Origin: Pseudomonas extremaustralis
GTDB lineage: Bacteria > Pseudomonadota > Gammaproteobacteria > Pseudomonadales > Pseudomonadaceae
Length of the DNA: 64,000 nt
Assembly: GCF_900102035.1 (NCBI RefSeq)
Contig: NZ_LT629689.1
Span: 3,084,001-3,148,000 of the forward strand
Direction of reading: 5' to 3'
The translations under genes were made by a program, and so were the position numbers. Under the pieces are notes generated by a model. The model was not told the DNA's origin, searched no databases, and saw only the letters and a program-made list of their open reading frames with translations. The first letter of the stretch is position 1, and every line of letters starts with the position of its first letter. Of this stretch, positions 38,427 through 46,500 are shown piece after piece.

Positions 38427-39437
38427 TTACGGTTTCAGCGCGGTCATTTGCTCGAACGCCTGATTACTGCGCGTGACGAAAGCATCCCCCTCGCGCAATA
38501 CAAAGAACGCGGCGATCTGGTGCTGCTCAGCGTAATTCCAGCCTTGCTCCGGCCCAAGGATCAACAGCAACGTCGACAGGCCATCGGCCATCAGCGCCGA
38601 CGGGTGCAACACCGTCACCGATGCCAGTTGATGGGTAATCGGCGCGCCGGTCCGCGCATCCAGGGTGTGGGAGTAACGTCGGCCATCCTGCTGGAAATAA
38701 TTACGATAGTCACCTGATGTGGACACACCAAAGCCGTCTACGCGGATGATTTTTTCAGCCACCTGCCGGTCATCGCGGGGTTCTTCCAGCGCGATGCGCC
38801 AGGCTGAGCCATCCGGTTTGTGGCCGACAGCCTTGAGTTCACCAGTGGCTTCGGCGAGGTAATCGTGGATACCCAGGCCGCTCAATAGTTCGGCGATGCG
38901 ATCCACCGCGTAACCGGCGGCAATGCTGTTGAAGTCGACTTCGACGGCGGCATCCTTGCACAGTTGCTCGCCATCGATACGCAGATGCTGGTGGCCGACC
39001 CGTTGACGCACCTGCGCCAGCGTCGCGGCGTCCGGCACGCTCAGTTGCCGGGCCTGGGGGCCGAACCCCCACAGGTTCAGCAACGGTTCCACCGTCAGGT
39101 CAAACGCCCCCGCACTGGCCTGGGACAGTTGCTCGCCGGTGCGCACCAGTTGCAGAACCGGCGCGGGCATCGGCTGGCAACTGTCGGCTGGCAGGTTGTT
39201 GAAACGCTCGATATCGGAGTCGCTGCGGTAGGTCGACATCTGTCGATCAACGGCTCCCAGGATGCTTTCCACTTGGCGCTGGAGCTCTTTCGGCGTGGGT
39301 GCCGTCGAGCTTCTGACATACTGGATCGAATAAGTGCTGCCCATGGTCGGACCGCCAAACTGCTCCAGCGTATCGCCGCCACAGCCGGCCAACACCGCAA
39401 AACTGCACATCGCCGCTATCTGTCGCAGGCTGCCCAT
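38427..39437 (-). CDS. apbE: FAD:protein FMN transferase (ApbE family lipoprotein)
   Basis: A 336-residue ApbE-type flavin transferase, which attaches FMN covalently to a Thr/Ser of target flavoproteins such as NqrB/NqrC and RnfD/RnfG. The start at 39437 gives a lipoprotein signal (MGSLRQIAAMCSFAVLAGC). FGGPTMGSTYSIQY, VEVDFNSIAAGYAVDRIAELL, YLAEATGELKAVG and RRYSHTLDARTGAPI are family blocks. It should face the periplasm. In P. aeruginosa the corresponding gene is next to the nqr operon, which is absent here, so its target flavoprotein must be encoded elsewhere. Confidence 0.92.
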   Translation of the reverse strand: MGSLRQIAAMCSFAVLAGCGGDTLEQFGGPTMGSTYSIQYVRSSTAPTPKELQRQVESILGAVDRQMSTYRSDSDIERFNNLPADSCQPMPAPVLQLVRTGEQLSQASAGAFDLTVEPLLNLWGFGPQARQLSVPDAATLAQVRQRVGHQHLRIDGEQLCKDAAVEVDFNSIAAGYAVDRIAELLSGLGIHDYLAEATGELKAVGHKPDGSAWRIALEEPRDDRQVAEKIIRVDGFGVSTSGDYRNYFQQDGRRYSHTLDARTGAPITHQLASVTVLHPSALMADGLSTLLLILGPEQGWNYAEQHQIAAFFVLREGDAFVTRSNQAFEQMTALKP

Positions 39438-39501
39438 AAACCTAATCGCCGTCGAAAATTGAATTAACCTGTAAGCACACACCTTTCCAGGGCTCACCAT
39501 T

Positions 39502-40035
39502 ATGCGGCATGCGCTTATCTGTTTATGGCTGATGTTCGCACTCCCAGCGCTCGCCAATGAGGCAGATCGTCTCACCCAGGCGAATTTTCCGGCGCAAGCC
39601 CAGCAATTGGAGCTGAAAAACCAGGCCGTGCTGACATACCTCTGGGCGGATGTGTACGCCGCAGCGTTGTATGCGCCAGCCGACATGCGGGCAAAGCCGT
39701 CATGGGATCAACAGAAGGCTCTGCGCCTTGTGCTGTATTACTTTCGCGACATTGACCGCAACGATGTCATCAAGGCCGCCACAGCCACCCTGGAACGCCA
39801 GCAGGCCAACGCCCGCTTGAAGCCAGAGCTTGAGCGACTGCATGCCAGCTTTCGCAATATCCGCAGTGGTGATCGCTACGCTCTGGATGTACGCCCAGGC
39901 CGAGGCTTGAACCTGGAGATCAATGGACAAGTCGTGTTCAGCAGTCGTGACGATGAACTGGCAAGGGCCTACCTGGGCATCTGGCTGGCGCCCAATGGAC
40001 TGTCAGAGAGCCTGCGCGACAAACTGCTCCTGTAG
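39502..40035 (+). CDS. Chalcone-isomerase-like exported protein
   Basis: A 177-residue protein with a signal peptide (MRHALICLWLMFALPALA) and a domain resembling the bacterial chalcone-isomerase-like family (LTYLWADVYAAALYAP, then LRLVLYYFRDIDRNDVIKAA, and YLGIWLAPNGLSESLRDKLL). Members have no known flavonoid role in bacteria; the fold is linked to fatty-acid or lipid binding in other kingdoms. It is divergent from apbE with 64 bp between starts. Its TAG stop codon lies inside the first unit of a REP doublet. Confidence 0.82.
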   Translation: MRHALICLWLMFALPALANEADRLTQANFPAQAQQLELKNQAVLTYLWADVYAAALYAPADMRAKPSWDQQKALRLVLYYFRDIDRNDVIKAATATLERQQANARLKPELERLHASFRNIRSGDRYALDVRPGRGLNLEINGQVVFSSRDDELARAYLGIWLAPNGLSESLRDKLLL

Positions 40036-40130
40036 GAACGAGCTGGCTCGCGAAAAAACCACAAGGGCTGCGTTCTTCCTGAAAGCCCGCGTTATCGTTG
40101 ACGTTCTTCGCGAGCAAGCTCGCTCCTACA
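40031..40130. repeat. REP-type palindromic doublet (GAGCGAGCTTGCTCGC class)
   Basis: Left unit 40031-40054 (a variant, GAACGAGCTGGCTCGCGAA) and inverted right unit 40107-40130 (TTCGCGAGCAAGCTCGCTCC). The left unit overlaps the stop codon of the chalcone-isomerase-like gene. The doublet lies 44 bp from the left end of the IS element. Confidence 0.88.
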
Positions 40131-40180
40131 AAAAAAGGCCCCATCAGGCAGCCAGCCCCAACGCCCCCCCCCGTAATTGA

Positions 40181-40192
40181 ATGGACTCGCCC
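40181..40192 (+). repeat. Left subterminal inverted repeat of IS element
   Basis: ATGGACTCGCCC, the perfect reverse complement of 41597-41608, located 6 bp inside the inferred left end. Confidence 0.85.
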
Positions 40193-40258
40193 AAGCCGAG
40201 GCGTCTGTGCGCCACGGTGGCATTCTTATAGAAAGCCAACGACAGCAAGGGCGAGACC

Positions 40259-41359
40259 ATGAAAAAGCATACGACGATCAACCAGTCTTTGTCAGCCGAT
40301 GTATCTACCTGCATGAACGTTGCGGTAGATCTTGCCAAAAAGGTCTTTCAGGTGGCCGGTGAGGATGCGCTCGGACAGGTGATATTCGAAGATCGGATCA
40401 AGTCACGTGAAGCCTTCCAGGCCTTTCTTCAGAAGCTTCCAGCAAGCGTGACGGTGCTGGTGGAAACCGGGCCAGGCGCTCAAGCATGGGCGCGGTTGCT
40501 GCAAGCGCAGGGCAATCCCGTGCGCATCCTGCCCGCTCAGCATGTTGCCAATCATCGCAGCGGCCCGAAAAACGATCGCAATGATGCATTGGCGATCCTG
40601 CGTGCAGGCCGCGATTGCACGATATCAGCGGTACCGGTCAAGAGCGCAGCGGCGATGGCGATGCAAGCACTGCACCGAGCCCGGCAGGGATACATTCGGC
40701 GACGTACGGCGGTCGGTAATCAGATGCGTGGCTTGTTGCTGGAGCAAGGGGTCTCTATGGCGCAGGGCGAAACAGCCATCAGCCAACGTGTCCCTCGAAT
40801 ACTGGAAGATGCTACTCAGCCATTACCCGATTTGCTGCGTGAACTGATCGCCGAGCTGCTAGGAGAATGGGATCAATTGGGCGAACGCGTGAACGTGTTG
40901 ACTGGTCGGCTCGAAACAGCGGCCAAGCAGAACGAGACCGCCAAGCGGCTGATGACGGTACGCGGAGTGGGGCCGATCATTGCCACAGCGCTACTGGCCA
41001 AGCAAACCGAGCCTGAACGCTTCGCCAATGCTCGACAGTTCGCCGCCTACTTCGGGTTGGTACCCAGCCAACACAGTAGTGGCGAGAAGATCCGGTTGGG
41101 CAAGATGAGCAAACAGGGTGATGCTTACTTGCGCAGCTTGGCGATCCAAGGTGCCCACGCAGTTCTAAGACAGGTACGACCGGATTCAGAGCAGCCGGAC
41201 GACCAGCGTCTACAGCGCTGGATATCCCGCCTGGGACGCAAGGAGGCGGCGGTGCGTTTGGCCAACCGCAACCTGCGCATCCTCTGGCGGCTCCTTCAAA
41301 ATGACCAGACTTATCGTCGCCAACCAGGCAATAGCCAGGAGGCTACGATGAGTCACTGA
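40259..41359 (+). CDS. IS110/IS1111-family transposase (DEDD recombinase)
   Basis: A 366-residue IS110-family recombinase. The N-terminal RuvC-like domain shows D24 (VAVDLAKKVFQVAG), E69 (VLVETGPG), and D106/D109 (KNDRNDALAI), the DEDD set. The C-terminal Transposase_20 domain has RLMTVRGVGPIIATALLA and the FAAYFGLVPSQHSSGEK block with the candidate catalytic serine. The frame is intact, so the element may be active. AGGG lies upstream of the ATG. Enzymes of this family are guided by a small RNA from the element's own non-coding end; for the IS1111 group that end is downstream of this gene. Confidence 0.95.
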   Translation: MKKHTTINQSLSADVSTCMNVAVDLAKKVFQVAGEDALGQVIFEDRIKSREAFQAFLQKLPASVTVLVETGPGAQAWARLLQAQGNPVRILPAQHVANHRSGPKNDRNDALAILRAGRDCTISAVPVKSAAAMAMQALHRARQGYIRRRTAVGNQMRGLLLEQGVSMAQGETAISQRVPRILEDATQPLPDLLRELIAELLGEWDQLGERVNVLTGRLETAAKQNETAKRLMTVRGVGPIIATALLAKQTEPERFANARQFAAYFGLVPSQHSSGEKIRLGKMSKQGDAYLRSLAIQGAHAVLRQVRPDSEQPDDQRLQRWISRLGRKEAAVRLANRNLRILWRLLQNDQTYRRQPGNSQEATMSH

Positions 41360-41596
41360 TCTACAGCGTTCTGCCACCGGGGCGTTAAGCCGCTCCAACC
41401 CATGCTAAAGAACATTGACCCCTGGTCAGACCGTCGCGAACTGATGCCTGCGCTCCTACCGGCCCTTGAGGCCTAACTGTAATGGGCATATCGCGAGCTG
41501 ATCCAATGTTGGCCAGAAGCTGTTTGGGCTTCCTCGAATAGGCCTGATACATAGATGCAACCGGGTAACAATGTTTGAAAAGCGGGTTGAATGTGG
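41360..41596 (+). ncRNA. Candidate guide (seek/bridge) RNA region of the IS1111 element
   Basis: This is 237 bp of non-coding IS sequence between the transposase stop and the right inverted repeat, the expected place of the guide RNA in the IS1111 group. CGCTCCTAC at 41451-41459 is the exact reverse complement of GTAGGAGCG, formed by the last two bases of the left flank (40173-40174) and the first seven of the right flank (41613-41619). TCGCGAA (41434-41440) and TCGCGAGC (41491-41498) also match REP sequence. A stem-loop GGCC/GAAGC...GCTTC/GGCC spans 41511-41544, and ATACATA (41547-41553) repeats the element's right terminus. RNA ends are not defined. Confidence 0.6.
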
Positions 41597-41608
41597 GGGC
41601 GAGTCCAT
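41597..41608 (+). repeat. Right subterminal inverted repeat of IS element
   Basis: GGGCGAGTCCAT, the perfect reverse complement of 40181-40192, located 4 bp inside the inferred right end. Confidence 0.85.
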
Positions 41609-41611
41609 ACA

Positions 41612-41637
41612 TAGGAGCGAGCTTGCTCGCGAAAATC
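41612..41637. repeat. REP unit interrupted by the IS element
   Basis: TAGGAGCGAGCTTGCTCGCG starts exactly at the right end of the IS. Its missing first bases (CCGT) are found at 40171-40174 on the other side, showing that the IS entered at the edge of this palindrome. Confidence 0.8.
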
Positions 41638-41691
41638 CCACAGGCAGCGCGATCCCGCAGAATGCCAGCGCTATCAGGCGATGCCAGATAC

Positions 41692-41721
41692 AAAAACGCC
41701 CCGACAAGTCGGGGCGTTTTC
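41692..41721. terminator. Bidirectional intrinsic terminator downstream of gap
   Basis: AAAACGCCCCGAC pairs with GTCGGGGCGTTTT with almost no loop. It ends the gap transcript on the minus strand and isolates it from the REP/IS region. Confidence 0.9.
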
Positions 41722-41736
41722 ATTTACCGCTAGTGC

Positions 41737-43185
41737 TTAGCGCGGGAATGCAGGTGGGTTGACCCCAGCCATGTCTTCCATCACACGAACCACCTGGCAG
41801 CTGTAGCCGAACTCGTTGTCATACCACACGTACAACACAACACGGTTGTCCTGGGTAATGGTCGCTTCTGCGTCCACTACACCGGCGTGGCGCGAGCCAA
41901 CGAAGTCGGTGGAGACCACTTCCTGGGAATTGACGAAGTCGATTTGCTTGTGCAGATCGGAGTGCAGCGCCATGTAGCGCAGGTACTCGTTCATCTCGTC
42001 GCGGGTAGCGGCTTTCTCAAGGTTCAGGTTGAGAATGGCCATCGACACGTTTGGCGTCGGCACACGGATCGCGTTACCGGTCAGCTTGCCGGCCAGCTCA
42101 GGCAAGGCCTTGGCAGCAGCGGTGGCAGCACCGGTCTCGGTGATCACCATGTTCAACGCAGCGCTGCGACCACGGCGATTGCCCTTGTGGAAGTTGTCGA
42201 TCAGGTTCTGGTCGTTGGTGTACGAGTGAACGGTTTCGACGTGGCCGTTGACGATGCCGAACTTGTCATTGACAGCCTTCAGCACCGGCACGATGGCGTT
42301 GGTGGTGCAGGAAGCGGCGGACACGATCTTGTCTTCAGCGGTGATTTCGGCATGGTTGATGCCGTGAACGATGTTCTTCAGCTTGCCCTTGCCAGGTGCG
42401 GTCAGGACAACGCGGGCAACCCCTGGACAAGTCAGGTGCTGACCCAGACCTTCGGCGTCGCGCCATACGCCGGTGTTGTCCACCAGCAGAGCGTCCTTGA
42501 TGCCGTACTGGGTGTAATCCACCTCGGTCGGATTCTTCGCGTAGATCACCTGGATCAGGTTACCGTTGGCGGTGATGGTGTTGTTTTCTTCGTCGATGAC
42601 GATGGTGCCGTTGAACGGACCGTGTACCGAGTCGCGACGCAACAGGCTCGCGCGCTTGGCCAGGTCGTTCTCGGCGCCTTTGCGCACCACGATGGCGCGC
42701 AGGCGCAGGCCGTCGCCGCCACCGGTCTTGCCGATCAGGATGCGGGCCAGCAGGCGGCCGATACGACCGAAGCCGTAGAGCACAACATCGGTGCCTTTGC
42801 GGGCCGAGGCGTTCTGCTTGCCAACCACGTCGGCCATTTCTTCACGCACGAACTGCTCGACGGAACGGCCATTGGCCTGGGCGCGGAATTTGGCAGCCAA
42901 CTTGCCCAGGTCTACCGAAGCCGCGCCGAGCTTGAGCTCGCTCATGGCCTTAAGCAGAGGGAATGTTTCGTGGACGGAGAGTTCGCTGTCATTGGCAGAA
43001 CGGTGGCGAGCAAAGCGATGCGCCTTGAGAATCGCAATGACTGACTGGTTGATCAGGCTGCGGCCATAGATCGAGCTCACCACATTGTTATTGCGGTACA
43101 GCTGACCGATAAGCGGGATCATCGCTTCAGCGAGTGCTTCACGGTCGATCCATTCACCAAGACACTGGTCGGGCTTCTGAGTCAC
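41737..43185 (-). CDS. gap: Glyceraldehyde-3-phosphate dehydrogenase with N-terminal extension
   Basis: A 482-residue GAPDH, counted from the GTG at 43185, which has AAGG 7 nt upstream (GGAAGGTTCCC). The in-frame ATG at 43200 would give 487 residues but lacks an RBS. About 120 extra N-terminal residues (RNNNVVSSIYGRSLINQSVIA region) precede the NAD-binding domain, which starts at VVLYGFGRIGRLLAR. The catalytic Cys is in SAASCTTNAIVPVL, and VWYDNEFGYSCQVVR ends the catalytic domain. This long form is typical of one Pseudomonas GAPDH paralogue, thought to act in gluconeogenesis. It is divergent from mfd. Confidence 0.92.
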   Translation of the reverse strand: MTQKPDQCLGEWIDREALAEAMIPLIGQLYRNNNVVSSIYGRSLINQSVIAILKAHRFARHRSANDSELSVHETFPLLKAMSELKLGAASVDLGKLAAKFRAQANGRSVEQFVREEMADVVGKQNASARKGTDVVLYGFGRIGRLLARILIGKTGGGDGLRLRAIVVRKGAENDLAKRASLLRRDSVHGPFNGTIVIDEENNTITANGNLIQVIYAKNPTEVDYTQYGIKDALLVDNTGVWRDAEGLGQHLTCPGVARVVLTAPGKGKLKNIVHGINHAEITAEDKIVSAASCTTNAIVPVLKAVNDKFGIVNGHVETVHSYTNDQNLIDNFHKGNRRGRSAALNMVITETGAATAAAKALPELAGKLTGNAIRVPTPNVSMAILNLNLEKAATRDEMNEYLRYMALHSDLHKQIDFVNSQEVVSTDFVGSRHAGVVDAEATITQDNRVVLYVWYDNEFGYSCQVVRVMEDMAGVNPPAFPR

Positions 43186-43540
43186 GGGAACCTTCCACAT
43201 GTAGGGGCTGAAAAAAGGGGCTACATTATGCCGCCCGGCCGCCTCCGGAGCAATGCGCGTCCCACAACAAAAAGCGCTCACCCAAAAAAGCCACCCCGCT
43301 ACAGCCCAGCAAATACGCGGGCTTCAGAAGGCCATCAGTGGAACGAGCCAAGGGACTTATCCGTAACCCTCCGAAAACCATATGCCTTTTGGCACTACAT
43401 ATTGAGTCAAACCACGCCATTGTTTGTCTTAGCCACCACATTTCTCACAAACCGTAATAGGCTCAGTCAGCAACTGACAGGCGGCACCTGGGGCCGTTAC
43501 AATTACCGACTTTGTCGCAACGCTTGGAGCTCAACCTTCC
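43186..43540. other. Divergent promoter region gap / mfd
   Basis: No gene is seen in these 355 bp. They must hold both the gap and mfd promoters. A sigma-70-like pair for mfd is marked separately. A short inverted repeat, GTCAG-CAA-CTGAC (43465-43477), overlaps its -35 region. Confidence 0.5.
43474..43503 (+). promoter_or_regulatory. Predicted sigma-70 promoter of mfd
   Basis: CTGACA (43474-43479), an 18-bp spacer, then TACAAT (43498-43503), 37 bp upstream of the mfd start. Both hexamers are one mismatch from consensus. The call is from sequence only. Confidence 0.4.
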
Positions 43541-46500
43541 GTGCCCGTTCTGCGTCTACCGCAACTCCCTGCCGCGGCAGGTAAACAGCACTGGGGCAAT
43601 TTGCCCGGTGCCGCCCTGAGCCTGGCCATCGCCGAGGCTGCCAGCGCAGCCAAGCGCTTTACCCTGCTGCTCACCGCCGACAGCCAAAGCGCCGAACGGC
43701 TGGAGCAGGAGCTGAGCTTCTTCGCCCCCGATTTGCCGGTGCTGCACTTTCCCGACTGGGAAACCCTGCCCTACGACCTGTTTTCGCCGCACCAGGACAT
43801 CATCTCCCAGCGCATCGCCAGCCTTTACCGCCTGCCGGAACTGGCCCATGGCGTGCTGGTGGTGCCGATCACCACGGCGCTGCACCGCCTGGCGCCGACC
43901 AAGTTCCTGCTGGGCAGCAGCCTGGTGCTGGATATCGGCCAGAAGCTCGACGTGGAGCAGATGCGCACGCGACTGGAGGCCAGTGGCTACCGCTGCGTCG
44001 ACACGGTCTATGAACACGGCGAATTCGCGGTGCGCGGCGCGCTGATCGACCTGTTCCCGATGGGCAGCAAGTTGCCATACCGCATCGACCTGTTCGATGA
44101 CGAAATCGAGACCCTGCGCACCTTCGATCCGGAAAACCAGCGTTCCATCGACAAAGTAGAGTCGATCAAGCTGCTGCCGGCGCGGGAATTCCCCTTGCAG
44201 AAAGACGCGGTGACGCGCTTCAAGGCGCGCTTTCGCGAGCGCTTCGACGTCGACTTCCGCCGCTGCCCGATCTTTCAGGACCTGAGCAGCGGGATTACCC
44301 CGGCCGGTATCGAGTACTACCTGCCGCTGTTCTTCGACGAAACCTCCACCCTCTTCGACTATCTGCCCCAGGACACCCAGGTGTTCTCGCTGCCGGGTAT
44401 CGAACAGGCGGCGGAAAACTTCTGGAACGATGTACGCAACCGCTACGAAGAGCGCCGCGTCGATCCATCCCGTCCTTTATTGCCGCCCGCCGAATTGTTC
44501 CTGCCGGTCGAAGACTGCTTCGCCCGCCTGAAAAACTGGCCGCGCGTGGTCGCCAGCCAAGAGGACGTGGACGCCGGCAGCGGCCGCACGCGCTTCCCCG
44601 CGCAAACCCTGCCGAACCTGGCGATTGAAGCCAAGGCCAGCCAGCCGCTCGAAGCGCTGTCCAACTTCTTGGGTGACTTCCCTGGCCGCGTGCTGTTCAC
44701 CGCCGAATCGGCCGGGCGCCGCGAAGTGCTGCTGGAACTGCTGGAACGCCTGAAGCTGCGCCCGAAAACCGTCGACAGCTGGCCGGACTTTGTCGCGAGC
44801 AAGGATCGCCTGGCAATCACCATCGCGCCGCTGGACGAAGGCCTGCTGCTGGACGACCCGGCCCTGGCCCTGATCGCCGAAAGCCCGCTGTTCGGCCAGC
44901 GCGTGATGCAGCGTCGCCGCCGCGAAAAACGCGCCGACGCCAACAACGACGCGGTGATCAAAAACCTCACCGAACTGCGCGAAGGCGCGCCGGTGGTGCA
45001 CATCGACCACGGTGTCGGCCGCTACCTGGGCCTGCAGACCCTGGAAATCGACAACCAGGCCGCCGAATTCCTCACCATGGAATACGCCGAAGGCGCCAAG
45101 CTGTATGTGCCGGTGGCCAACCTGCACCTGATCGCCCGCTACACCGGCAGCGACGACGCCCTCGCGCCGTTGCACCGCCTGGGCTCAGAGACCTGGCAGA
45201 AAGCCAAGCGCAAGGCCGCCGAACAGGTGCGCGACGTCGCCGCCGAGTTGCTCGACATCTATGCCCGCCGCGCCGCGCGCGAAGGTTATGCGTTCGCCGA
45301 CCCGAAGGCCGACTACGCCACCTTCAGCGCCGGTTTCGCCTTCGAAGAAACCCCGGACCAGCAAACCACCATCGAAGCGGTGCGCGCCGACATGCTCGCA
45401 CCCAAGCCGATGGACCGCCTGGTCTGCGGCGACGTGGGCTTCGGCAAGACTGAAGTCGCGATGCGCGCCGCCTTCATCGCGGTGCATGGCGGCAAGCAAG
45501 TGGCGATCCTGGTGCCGACCACCCTGCTCGCCCAGCAGCACTACAACAGTTTCCGCGACCGTTTTGCCGACTGGCCCGTCACCGTCGAAGTCATGAGCCG
45601 CTTCAAGTCCGCCAAGGAAGTGAATGCCGCCGTCGCCGATTTGGCGGAAGGCAAGATCGACATCGTGATCGGGACGCACAAGCTGCTGTCGGACGATGTG
45701 AAGATCAAGAACCTGGGCCTGGTGATCATCGACGAAGAACACCGCTTCGGCGTGCGCCAGAAAGAACAGCTCAAGGCCCTGCGCAGTGAAGTCGACATCC
45801 TGACCCTCACCGCAACGCCGATTCCGCGCACGCTGAACATGGCGGTGTCGGGCATGCGTGACCTGTCGATCATCGCCACCCCACCGGCGCGACGCCTGTC
45901 GGTGCGCACCTTCGTGATGGAACAGAACAACAGCACCGTCAAGGAAGCGCTGCTGCGTGAATTGCTGCGCGGCGGGCAGGTGTACTACCTGCACAACGAC
46001 GTAAAAACCATCGAGAAATGCGCCGCCGACCTCGCCGAACTGGTGCCGGAAGCCCGCATCGCCATCGGCCACGGGCAGATGCGCGAGCGCGACCTCGAAC
46101 AGGTGATGAGCGACTTCTACCACAAGCGCTTCAACGTGCTGATCGCCTCGACCATCATCGAGACCGGCATCGACGTACCGAGCGCCAACACCATCATCAT
46201 CGAGCGCGCCGACAAGTTCGGCCTGGCACAACTGCACCAGTTGCGCGGCCGCGTCGGACGCAGTCACCACCAGGCCTACGCCTACCTGTTGACGCCACCG
46301 CGCCAGCAAATCACCGGCGACGCGGAAAAACGCTTGGAAGCCATCGCCAACACCCAGGACCTGGGCGCCGGCTTCGTGTTGGCCACCAACGACCTGGAAA
46401 TCCGTGGCGCCGGCGAACTGCTGGGCGACGGCCAGAGCGGGCAGATCCAAGCCGTGGGTTTCACCCTGTATATGGAGATGCTCGAACGTGCGGTGAAAGC

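Larger units (their letters stand above)
40175..41612 (+). mobile_element. IS110-family insertion sequence, IS1111 group, inserted in a REP palindrome
   Basis: A complete element of about 1438 bp. It carries 12-bp perfect subterminal inverted repeats, ATGGACTCGCCC at 40181-40192 and its complement at 41597-41608, a few bp inside each end as in the IS1111 group. The 5' non-coding part is short (84 bp) and the 3' one long (about 250 bp). Joining the flanks gives CCGTAGGAGCGAGC, the normal start of a REP unit also seen at 61556, so the ends are placed at 40175 and 41612. A shared TA dinucleotide leaves 2 bp of uncertainty. No longer target duplication is seen. Confidence 0.85.

Noticed and set aside
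40160..41386. 8-bp inverted pair AACGCCCC / GGGGCGTT as possible IS ends
   Set aside because: The 12-bp pair at 40181-40192 and 41597-41608 is longer and fits the IS1111 layout and the rejoined REP target.
41385..41723. 112-codon minus-strand frame across the IS tail and REP
   Set aside because: It spans the inferred IS end, a REP and a terminator, so it is not a natural gene.
43388..43410. TTGGCAC-like sequence as a sigma-54 promoter for mfd
   Set aside because: The -12 element lacks GC at the required spacing from the -24 GG.
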